The notes beneath the pieces were generated by a model, which was not told the DNA's origin, ran no database searches, and saw nothing but the letters and a program-made list of their open reading frames with translations. From Rhizophagus clarus (taxonomy: Eukaryota > Glomeromycota > Glomeromycetes > Glomerales > Glomeraceae): a stretch of 64,000 nt of DNA. Made by a program: the position numbers and the translations under genes. Shown piece by piece: positions 1-9,826 of the stretch (position 1 is the first letter of the stretch; every line of letters begins with the position of its first letter). The DNA lies in contig BLAL01000046.1 in the NCBI GenBank assembly GCA_015698045.1, positions 436,501-500,500 of the forward strand, in the 5' to 3' direction.

Positions 1-1244
1 ATTCAACAAATGGAAATTATTGGTACTCATAAATTTTCCTCTGTCATTACAGATACAGCTAGTGTAATGAAAGCAGCATGAAAACGGATTGAAGAAAAAT
101 ATTCTTATATTGTTTGTCTTGGATGTAACTCTCATATTATTAATCTATTAATTGGGAATATTTTGAAAATTGATGAAATTAAAGATATAGTCAATAATGG
201 CAAGATGATAGTAAATTATTTTAAATCTCATATACAAGCAGCGGCAAAACTAAAACGTATTCAGATTGAAATTATAATAAGGAGATTGCATTAGTTTTAC
301 CAACACTCACACGATGGGGTACGCATCTTAGCTGTTTTCAGTCACTTCTAAAATCAAAAATTGCTCTTGAACAAGTGCTAATGGATCCCGAAATTCGCCA
401 AAAAATAAATAGAGAAGTGAGAAATAATGTATTATCGGAAGAATTTTGGGAAATGGCAGATTTAATAACAAAAATTTTAGAGCCAATGGTTGTAATTTTA
501 AAATTGTTTGAGTCTGACACATCTACCCTTTCAACTGTTTATTCCCATTTTAATAAATTAATAAACAAAATTAGCGAAATTTCTTGTGAATTTTCTGAAT
601 ATATTCAACAGCTTATTCATAAACGATGGGAGTATTCATACCATCCTGTTATGATGGCTGCTTATATGTTAGATCCACGTTTTTTAGAAGAAAGTGAAGA
701 TGCGGATATAGAGGCAATTGTGTATGCCGAGTTTACAGAATTCACAAATAGAAGATTTGGTCAGGAGGAATCCATAAAATTATTTGCAGAATTAGTAGTG
801 TTTCGTCAAAAAAATTCACCATATGATAACGAAACAATTTGGTTATCATCATCCGTTCTTAGTCCATCCATATGGTGGCAATCTTGGCCAAAAAGTGAGC
901 TTCAGCAGTTAGCTATCAAAATTCTTTCAATTCCAACATCATCTGCAGCTGCTGAAAGAAATTTTTCAACCTTCGGATTTATTCATAATAAAATCCGTAA
1001 TCGATTACAAAATGATCGTGTAAAAAAATTGGTTTTTATTTATGGAAATCTTTGGATGCACAAAAGGGGTTTGAAACTTAAAAAAAATAAATTTATACAT
1101 GATCAGCGAAAAATTGATAATAACGATAATGGTAATGATATTGGTAATAATAGTAATGATCATGTTGATAATGATAATGATTCAGATGATGATAGATTTA
1201 TTGGGTTGGAATTAAATATTACAGATATAGTAGCTGACGAATAA
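1..1244 (+). pseudogene. hAT-superfamily transposase, 3' part, degraded
   Basis: This is the C-terminal two thirds of a hAT DNA-transposon transposase; the 5' end lies outside the window. Frame 1 codes from base 1, hits TGA at 79-81, and continues as transposase-like sequence to about 280. The reading then moves to frame 3 and stays open to the TAA at 1242-1244, so there is one nonsense codon and one frameshift. The hAT dimerisation domain is clear near 900-1060 (ILSIPTSSAAAERNFSTFG followed by a basic helix). The last 50 residues are Asn/Asp-rich, ending in DDDRF and IVADE. The GTG at 375 is not a real start because the frame is open upstream of it. Enzymes of this family cut and paste their own element. 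This copy is very unlikely to be active. Confidence 0.85.
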
Positions 1245-1471
1245 AATGTTTTGATTTTTTGATAATAAAATTTAAATTTTTAAACGTTACATACATTATA
1301 AATAAAAATCTTATAAATAATAAAATATTAATTTAGCCCGAATTAACATAATTCAGTAGTTTTTGGGCAAAATTATAAAAGTTTAATTAACCGTTAATTA
1401 ACTGTTAAATAACAGTTAATTAACCCAGTTAAATAACCAAATTATAATTAACTGTTAATTTTCCATCCCTG
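1..1471 (+). mobile_element. hAT element, right-hand part including the 3' terminus
   Basis: The element carrying the degraded transposase ends at 1471 with CCATCCCTG, whose reverse complement CAGGGATGG fits the hAT end consensus. The subterminal 100 bases are repeats of GTTAATTAAC-like motifs (1380-1460), as is common near hAT ends. The 8 bases after the end (TCCATATG, 1472-1479) would be the target duplication, but the left end is outside the window, so this cannot be confirmed. Confidence 0.6.
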
Positions 1472-1479
1472 TCCATATG

Positions 1480-2260
1480 TCGAGTGATCCTTCTATACAG
1501 CCAATAATCTCAATTTTAACGGACACGTTTTAATTGTCGTACCAAAATGATCATCATGCCAACATATCCAACACCCCGTAGTCCCAAAAAATTATTTTCC
1601 ACCGCTTAAACCGATTATTTTGTTCAATTTTCTCTTTGGGTTATATTTTCTCTTTGGGTTATTGAAAATCGCTTTTTGCTCGCATATAAATTCCAATACC
1701 GTTATAGTACTATTATAGTATTATTTCACCTTTGTTTCTCATCCTTTTTCATACTGATAGGTATCGTATACTGTTCATTTCAATATTTTAAATTCGTCGA
1801 CTAAGGTACTGCGCCACAAACCGGTTTTCTTGTCATCTGTTCTCTATAATCTACCAAAAGACTGCCTTTAAACGTTGTCTTGGTCGCATATAAAGCCTAA
1901 TACCGTTAGAGTATTGTTTTAGCTCTATTTCTTAACATCACTGTGGAAACAAGAAACAAATTTAGGCAAGTTAAACGACGAGAGCATCTGCAACATATAG
2001 AAAGGCGATTTATTGTTACTACTTTCTGTTTCTTTTGTTTTCTTGTCAAATACTAACGCATGACCTACTTTTTTAGTTGTCAAAAATAGTTGTCTTGATA
2101 ACTGCGCCACACAAGAAAAACAAGGAAAAAAAACGAAAAAAGCCCGATATTTAAATGGTTTTTTTTTTAAGACGCAGCAAAATTTTTTGCTCACTGTGCC
2201 GCGTGTCTTTTCGCGTGTTGATGCGCGACGCGCGCACTATCTAATTTATGTAACATCGTT
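1480..2260. other. intergenic, no gene seen
   Basis: No convincing coding sequence on either strand. A 20-base motif around TATAAA..CCTAATACCGTTA occurs twice in similar form (about 1684-1710 and 1888-1912), and ACTGCGCCACA also occurs twice (1808 and 2100), so this is probably old repeat sequence. The reading frame on the minus strand at 1925-2194 has low-complexity composition and no recognisable domain. Confidence 0.4.
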
Positions 2261-2264
2261 ATAG

Positions 2265-3483
2265 AAGCTGCGCCTCGAAAGGTGTGATACGAACAAAGTA
2301 GGGGTTATTTTAAATGACAACATATCACAAATAATTCATTATTATGACCCTCAAGGCTTTAAGGTTCTTGATACGATAGCTTCTAGCCAATCAGCCTTGG
2401 TTTATAATGTACGTTGGAAAAGTACATCAAAGTTCGCAATTAAAAAATTTATCGAGAGTTCTAGTAAAGAGGCCATCTTTAATGAGGTACGTTACTGATA
2501 GATTATTAATAAAGCTTATTATATAAATGTTTACGATTTTTTATTTCTAGATTTATTTAATGAAAATGGTTGATTCTCATCCGAATATAATTCGATTCTA
2601 TGGACTTACGAAATTGCAAGGTAAATGACGATGATCATGTAATAAACCTACGATAATTTTTTTTTTTTTTTTTTGACATGTTTTGGTATTCCTTAGATGA
2701 AAAATATTACTCCCTTGTCCTTGAAAATGCTGAAGGTGGAACATTGAGAAAATATTTAAGAGACGATACTATAAGTTTTAAATGGAAGAATCAATTAAGA
2801 TTTGCTAAGGAAGTCGCAAGCGCAATTTCATGGTTGCATGATGATGTAGGCATCATACATGGGGATCTTGTAAGTATAGTATATCCGTGTAATCTTATTA
2901 TAATTCATTTTCTTAATCTATCATGTCATCATTTTTAGCATTCAAATAATATCTTAATAAGTAAGGGCACAATAAAATTAGCGGACTTTGGATGTTCATG
3001 TCTAAAAGGATCTAATCGTAATAGTCAAGTACAAGGTGTATTGCCTTACGTGGATCCTAGATGTTTTGAGACTCATTCATATCGCATAACCGAAAAATCT
3101 GATATATACAGTTTGGGAGTATTATTCTGGGAATTAACAAGTCGAAAATCACCTTTCTATTTTGAAGAGAAAACCACGAAAGGAGACCATTCTTTCATTA
3201 AAATGAATATTCGTAACGGTATTAGAGAAAGACCTGTTAAAGGCACAAATGATAAATTCGTCGCACTTTATGAAAGTAAGTACAAAATAAAGAATAACAA
3301 TTACCGCAACAATTTCTACAATCATTTTTACTTTATTTATTAGAATGTTGGCAACACAAACCAGATGTTAGACCGAATATTCAGCAAGTAATTTCAGAAC
3401 TTAATCTTATTGATACTGAAATCAATAATATATCGACTCCTAAGAAAAGTGATGCAAATGAGGATTTATACTTGTCGGATTAA
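2265..3483 (+). CDS. protein kinase, five visible exons, 5' end unresolved
   Basis: A small protein-kinase domain of the tyrosine-kinase-like type expanded in Rhizophagus. Exons read as 2265-2486, 2551-2620, 2697-2869, 2939-3275 and 3344-3483, with GT-AG introns and matching phases throughout. Visible landmarks are the ATP-binding lysine (FAIKKF), the alpha-C region (SHPNIIRFYG), the catalytic loop IIHGDLHSNNIL (HGD instead of HRD), LADFG, and the substrate region SDIYSLGVLFWELTS, then PDVRP. The usual glycine-rich loop is replaced by IASSQSALVY. No ATG lies in the first frame after the TAG at 2262-2264. TTATAG just before 2265 could be a splice acceptor, so an upstream exon may exist, or the gene has lost its start. 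HGD in place of HRD means catalytic activity is uncertain. Alternative: a 5'-truncated pseudogene. Confidence 0.72.
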
Positions 3484-3843
3484 TAAGCTTAGTCACGATT
3501 TTAGATCTAAGATTTTTCGTAATTATACAACTTTTTCAAAATTCTATTTATAGTTTTATTTCTTTTTGTCTAAAATTTATATACGAATATTTTTATATAA
3601 AAAAAAAAAATAAAGGCTAGATTTTTTATCACGAAGTATTGAAAATGATTTTATCAAGCAATAACTTTGTGTAGTGTTTTGCGTAACGTCCAGTAAGGGC
3701 TGTGCTGTAAACTTTTAATTTGGACTTCATAGTTTTTCAACAGATTGCCGATAAAAAAGCTGTACACTCAATAACCGAATCTTTCTTAGAATAATTACAT
3801 GCGCGTTCACAAAAAAAGAGATTGGGAATAAAAGTGTCTACTG

Positions 3844-4135
3844 ATGTTATCACTGGATAAGAAGAACCGATCATTACACGAACGATGTCCAGCTATGTTT
3901 TTTTTTACACCATCACATCTTACCCGAAAAGGCCGATATACTTTATATAGTCTAAGAGTGTTATTCTGGGAGTTGACAAGTCGTAAATCGTCTTTTGATT
4001 TAAAACACAGTCTCGAAATTTTTCGGATATCTTTGAGGGCGACACAGTAGGTTCGTTGCAGTTTCGTTGCACTGTATGAAAGTGTGAAATCATAATCCGA
4101 TTTTCAATAAAGCGTTAACAACTCGAACAACATGA
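3844..4135 (+). pseudogene. degraded fragment of the same kinase
   Basis: The peptide LRVLFWELTSRKSSF encoded near 3950-4000 is almost the same as GVLFWELTSRKSPF in the intact-looking kinase just upstream. The following text (TTGCACTGTATGAAAGTG, 4068-4085) matches the end of that gene's fourth exon including its splice-donor region. Surrounding sequence is scrambled by indels. This is the remains of a tandem kinase copy. Confidence 0.65.
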
Positions 4136-4139
4136 AAGA

Positions 4140-5061
4140 TTAGAGATTTAGCAAGTAATTTCGGAGCTCAACAATATCGAAACAACACACTGTAATCAAG
4201 ATTATTTTCCATTTAATAATTTCAATTTATTTTCTCAATTTTTATATTCTTTCTAATTTTTATTAACTATTTCATAACTGTGGTCACTATCTGTACGTAG
4301 AGTATTAGATATAGTTCAGTTGTTGTTACGATGTTACTTAGAAAATAAAAACTGTTCCTTATGTCGGTTCATATAGAGAAATTAAGAGAATTTAATTTAA
4401 ATTTTTATTTACTGTATATGTTGCGACTGATCGCTACAAGAATGGTCGTCAGGAATTTAAATTAAATATTTCATATTCAAATTTAAATTTCCAGCGAAAC
4501 TAAATTATTAAATTACAATATTTTATATCTAAAAATTTAAAATAGATATTTATAAATTTATTTAAGACTGCTTTATTTAATAAAAAATTACTCCTTCAAT
4601 ATAAATTTTGTTATTAATTGAACATTTTATAATGTTATCCTAAAAAGCTATACATACGACATTAATCTTTTAGTACTTAATATTTACAATTCTTTTATTT
4701 TAAATGATAAATATTATCGCACGTCCCTATAGGATCATGCTGATGTCGTTTAACCTCTATTTTAATGAATTGTTAATAATAATATTATTGTACAATATTG
4801 AACGATAATAGTTTATTTACAATATTAAAATGGCGAGTAATTTTTCGAAATTTCACTATTTATTGATACACTTTTGATAAACTGATTGATAGAGAGCATG
4901 ATCTGCATTAGCCGTCGATAATATACGTGGAGATTGCACGGTGCTATTTACATTGTTCGTGACGTTAACCAATATAAATACAACACCATAAATTACAGCA
5001 TTATAGTAATAGATAATTATGACATTTCATTGGGTGTGTCAACTAATCATATCAAAACTAT
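4140..5061. other. intergenic, AT-rich
   Basis: No gene seen. About 40 bases near 4954-4992 (GTGACGTTAACCAATATAAA and on) recur in slightly changed form at about 44321-44360, marking an interspersed repeat. Confidence 0.4.
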
Positions 5062-5069
5062 GTATAATC

Positions 5070-5758
5070 CAGTGTTGGCAAGTGACATGAAATGATACAA
5101 ATGATATTAGTGACATGTCACATATCATTATATCATTTCAAAAGGCAAATGACAAATGATTGTCATTTAAAATATATCATGTGACCTGTAATATATTTCG
5201 CATATTTATTCTGTTAACTTTTTATTACATTAGATATTTAATTCAAGTTTATCATTGAACTAACATAAACTGGCATTTCTAAAGATTCATTAAACAAATT
5301 AAGTAGATTTCATTTATCTAATGGATTATCTACTGGATGAGTATCCTGCCCACCTACTACAAAATTATAAGTTTCTTCATTTATAACCATCATCGCTATC
5401 TAAATGATTTTCTTTGTCAACCGACAAAAACGCGAAAAAAAATTAAAATCTTTAGATTCATTTTGCATAAAATAAAATGTTATCACTTATTTTTTTTTTC
5501 AAATTTAATAAACGAAATATGTTCATTAAGCTATTTTGGGTATACGCGCCTAAAACAATTACCATTAAGAAATATTTTTGCCGCAAAATGGATCATCAAA
5601 TGATAATGACATTATCATTTAAAAATGACACATGTCATTTTGTCACTTGTCATTTGTAAATGACATTTATTTTAAATGATACGAATTCTTATATCATTTT
5701 GATATCATTTGGGATCATTTAAAAATTAGCCAAATGACATTGTCATTTGCCATCACTG
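5070..5758. mobile_element. hAT-type non-autonomous element with perfect 8-bp TSD
   Basis: The left end CAGTGTTGGCAAGTGACA and the reverse complement of the right end (CAGTGATGGCAAATGACA) are inverted repeats. The element is flanked on both sides by the identical 8-mer GTATAATC (5062-5069 and 5759-5766), the duplication length made by hAT transposases. Both subterminal regions are dense in AAATGACA/TGTCATTT motifs in both orientations. The 689-bp body has no usable transposase frame. A short minus-strand open stretch near 5331-5400 may be a transposase scrap. Confidence 0.88.
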
Positions 5759-5766
5759 GTATAATC

Positions 5767-6870
5767 TCATATATAATGAGAATTTTGAAGGATAAACAAT
5801 AACCTAAAGGATAACACAACACCTCACTTTTTCAAAAAATATCATATTATTATTAAAAGTACATTATTGCATCACTTTTGTAAAATATTTGTAACTATAT
5901 ATCTTTAGAATTTGTTATAAATGATACAGATGATATAAATATAAATGATAATAGCTTGTAATTCGTTACATAATTCACTTCTAATCCTTTATAACATTAG
6001 AAAATGAAAACCTTTCAGTTCTTGTGTAAAGAAGTGTAAAGAAATCATTTATAATCGAATATGTACAGTACATTATAATAAGATATTGCGGCTTCTTAAT
6101 ACAGTATATTTTAAATAAACTTTAAATTTTTAAATTTCAAACCCGTTTTTAAATTCCTCTTAGTTTAGTTTATCAGTTAATGTTTGCAAATTTATACAAT
6201 TAAAGGCTAATCTTGTTCAACTCTGCCATGTTCAAAAAAAGTACAATTAGTTAGAAGATTGACCGACCAATGTCATGACCAGTTATTAAAATTCGTTAAT
6301 TTTCAGATACTTATTATATGGAGTGACACCCGCCGTCGTATTCATACCGTATTGCAAAATCATCTTACATAACTAATTGTTTATAATGAAGCAAGGCTAT
6401 ATAGTATATCTGCGCAATATGAATTGAGTTTCTTCTGTCCACTATATGATCTTCAATAAAATCGCAATTTTTAGTTTTACCTTTATTTAGCTCCGGACTT
6501 ATAGTAATATCTCATCATAAATATTAATTTAGCTTATTTGTAACAACTTTTTTTTTTTTTAAAGAAAAAAAAAAAATGAAATAACTAATTATTGTTTAAC
6601 TTGATTTTTGTCGTGTATTAGTTATAAAGTTTTTATAATAAAACGTAATTCTTCACAATTTTTATATTAATAATTTATCAAATTCTTCATATAAATCATA
6701 TTGTTCATAATAATATTTTAATCCTATATTAACAATTAAGTTACTATCATTATAGGAAATACTATATCGGAATGAATGATATCGATATGCGATAAATTTA
6801 AAAGGAAACGTTAGTAAACGTTTCGTTAAAATAAATTCAAAAAAAATTACTCACCAAACTACGCGTAATA
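5767..6870. other. intergenic, no gene seen
   Basis: AT-rich sequence with homopolymer runs (for example T11 near 6549) and no coding signal that I can support. Confidence 0.4.
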
Positions 6871-6876
6871 GGACGC

Positions 6877-7303
6877 TTACTTCTCTACCCATTTCTCGTT
6901 CTTTACTTGCTTCTTTGCGTTAACTTCCTCACACACTTCGCCTAATTCTTTCACTTGTTTATCTCCGAATTTTGATCTTAGGTTATCTAAAAAAAAGCGG
7001 AAGTTTATCATTATCGTATTAAAAGTTTGTTAAAGGATAATTAAAAAAAAATATCACATTTACCAAATTTCCACACGACTAAATATCCTGAAGGGCTAGC
7101 CATCTGCAAAACCATTAGAACCGTTCGTTAAAATAAAAAAATTAAAGAAAAAGAATAAATAAACTTACCAGGAATTCTCGTCCAGGACCGAAGAAACTAC
7201 AAAAAAAATTGAAACTTAAAAATGTTTTTTTTTAAAATTTCTTTTGGCGAAACGTTTATTGAGTCCCCTTACCAAAATTATACGTGCCCAAAGACCCGGC
7301 CAT
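6877..7303 (-). CDS. possible small four-exon gene, product unknown
   Basis: Four short GC-richer blocks on the minus strand are bounded by good splice signals: 7273-7303, 7169-7196, 7064-7103 and 6877-6986, separated by GTAAG/GTAAA donors and TTGTAG, TTGCAG, TTTTAG acceptors. The last two blocks join in frame to a 49-residue peptide beginning MASPSGYLVVWKF and ending in a Lys/Glu-rich helix with KWVEK and a TAA. The second block adds FFGPGREFL in the same frame. The first block starts with ATG (MAGSLGTYNF) but its phase is one base out relative to the second, so the model needs a missed micro-exon, a sequence error or another start. Size and make-up recall small mitochondrial membrane subunits, but I do not recognise the family. 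Confidence 0.35.
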
Positions 7304-7309
7304 CTAGGA

Positions 7310-8031
7310 AAAGAAAAAATGAAAGTAGAAACATTATTAAGAGATTTTATTAAGAAGAATAAATCGAAAAGTCTTTTTTCATCTGCATCCATATGATAAT
7401 ATTTTATCTGAAACCATTGATTCTGGCTTTTATCAATTTACGTGTTATATTGGTCTATAGATATTTGCACGTGTGGTTTAATTATCTGATAGAATTATTA
7501 TTATGAAATAAATAGGCATTATATTAGACCGGAAAGTATAAAAAAAATAAGTTTAATAATTTTTTATATAAAGAAGCCGTGGGAAAAGGAAAATAGAAAA
7601 AAACGAAAAAAAGGTTCAGACGATTAGAGAATGAGGGAAAGAGGAAAGAGTGAGGGAAAGTGAAAGGAAGAGGAAATGGAAATGGGAATGGAAATAGAAA
7701 TAGAAATAGAAATGAAACGAAAAAGGTTTAAAAGTTTAAAAAAAAGCATCTAACCGATCTTTTTTTTTTTAAATTGCAGCTGTGGCAGCCGGCAAGTCAT
7801 TATTAAAGTAATTATGTGATATACATAAATAAAAAAAATAAAAAATATATAAAAAAGTCCTTAGGGATTATAAATTTAAAGATCCTTAAAGAATTATCAA
7901 GCTATAGAATCCCTTAGGATCTTTTAAATGTGCTTAAAGAATCCTTAAGGATCATAAAACTTCAAAAATCTTAAAGTATTCTTTGGTAATTTTAGGATTC
8001 TTTAAGGATCCTAATACCAAAAAACTTACTG
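7310..8031. repeat. intergenic with purine-rich tract and CCTTAAAGAATC inverted repeats
   Basis: 7590-7740 is purine-rich with GGAAATGGAAATGGGAATGG-like short tandem units. 7855-8010 holds several copies of (A)TCCTTAAAGAATC and its complement GATTCTTTAAGGATC in alternating orientation, able to form nested hairpins. No gene seen. Confidence 0.5.
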
Positions 8032-8034
8032 ATG

Positions 8035-8827
8035 CCCTACGAAAAAGAATGTCCGGAAAATGTCTACGAAAATGTCCGGAAATTGTCCAGGCGCTTCAAA
8101 AATTATCATGAAAATGTCCAGGAAATTGATCTATTTTGCTGTCCGGAATTTTTTGCATGCCCAGTTTTTTTTTATACATGAAATGTTCCGGACAAATTCC
8201 AGACAAATAAACCCAACAAATTCTGGACATAAAATATTCCAGACATATTCTGGACAAATAAACCCAACAAATTCTAGACATAAAATATTCCGGACATATT
8301 CCGGACAAAATAAACCAAACAAATTCCTGGACATAAAATATTCCGGACATTTTCTGGACAAATAAAACCAACAAATTCCGGACATGAAAAAATTCCAGAC
8401 AAATTCTGGACAAATAAAACCAACAAATTCTGGACATAATAAAATTCCGGACAAATTCTAGACAATGTTTCTAAGAATGTAAAATTTTAAATTTTAAATA
8501 AATGCAAAAAGCACAAAACTGATATTTAAAACCACCCCCTAACGTAATAAGTAAAATTGAAGAACAGCCAAAATGCTATCTATGAAGTTAATTCAAACTT
8601 TGGTTAACTGTGTAGGAAGTGGTAAACTCCTACTGATCATCCGGGATAAAATTGGATTGTTCAGAATTCTGGACAAATTCCGGACTAATTTGAACCCGGA
8701 CATATTCCGAACATCCGGAAACGCGCACATTTTGGAACATTTTCCGGATTTACCAAATGTCCGGAATTGTCTGCTTATTTTTCCGGACAATTTCGGCATG
8801 AATTCCGGATGCATTTTTTTCGTAGGG
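8035..8827. mobile_element. CCCTA-ended transposon packed with TCCGGA motifs, copy 1
   Basis: Ends are inverted repeats: CCCTACGAAAAAGAATGTCC on the left and CCCTACGAAAAAAATGCATCC read from the right. The flanking triplet ATG is present on both sides (8032-8034 and 8828-8830). The interior carries about fifteen TCCGGA palindromes plus variants such as TTCTGGACAAA and TTCCAGACA, changing orientation within the element. It shares a core (ATGCAAAAAGCACAAAACTG, near 8502) with the element at 17036-17685. Peptide repeats such as FVGFICPEFV in this interval are translations of the DNA repeat and not a protein. A 3-bp duplication plus dense subterminal repeats recalls CACTA/EnSpm elements, which is inference. 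Confidence 0.78.
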
Positions 8828-8830
8828 ATG

Positions 8831-9742
8831 GCATGTTCAAAGATAATTAACAATGTTTTTTTAAAAAAAATAAAAATAAAAATATAGATTTGATTGTATT
8901 TATATGTATCATGTGATTTTATATTTTTGTACTCTGTGCAAAAATAAAATTTTAGAACATGTACTAATACTTCATTTTACATGTACTTTCTTCATATTTT
9001 TTATTTTTTTACATTGCAGTTTTTATAATAATAAAGTTATTAAATATTTCCATGAAATAAAAAGTCAATAAATGAATAAAGAGAAATATAAATTTAGGTC
9101 CAAGATTATGAAAGGTACGATATGAGTTTTTGAACAAATCTATGAAGATTTGTCCATATAAAGCTTATATCACACATAAAAATACAATTTTTATGAAGAT
9201 AAAACAAGGGTTTTATTTTTTTAATTCGGAAAATTTTTTTTTAAAAAATTTCATTTTTTCAGCATCCATTTTTCCTGCCGATTTGTTTATACCCTTTAAA
9301 ATCCTTTATATACTTGACATCTTCGATTAACATTGAGATTTGATGATCTTGTACGTCGAGCTTTGATGGATCGATTTTATCAAAGTTCTTGTCGATTTAC
9401 ATTTAATTTTTAGAATTGAATAATTAGTAATTACACTCATTCGTTATGTAATAATCATTAATCTTCTTTTGCATATTAAATGAAAAGAGCCTGGTAACGG
9501 TAGCCAGTTTCTAACTGAACCGACACTAAAGCCTATACTTACAATGGGATAGGAGATATTCCATATTTCCATAGTTTCTTATTATAATTAGAAAATTGTA
9601 TTAATTATGCCCTTAATAAAATTTATTATAAAACCATTAAATTTTACTTGTTGAATAAGCTTTAGTTGAGTTCATTATTGAGTATTCACAATAAAAGGAA
9701 CCATTTTTTTTTGTAACTGTGAACGTTGTAAAACAAAAAAAA
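8831..9742. other. intergenic, no gene seen
   Basis: AT-rich sequence with short open frames of phenylalanine- and lysine-rich composition only. Nothing recognisable. Confidence 0.4.
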
Positions 9743-9826
9743 TTAATTGCCGATCCGCCACTCAACGATACAAAATGATCGGCAATCTATAATTAATTTC
9801 ATCGCAATTTTACATATCGATTACTA

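Noticed and set aside
1925-2194. 89-residue minus-strand frame
   Set aside because: Phe/Lys-rich low-complexity translation, no domain, no homologous context.
8060-8465. Repetitive peptides (FVGFICPEFV and similar) on both strands
   Set aside because: They are translations of the TCCGGA repeat inside a transposon, present in several frames at once.
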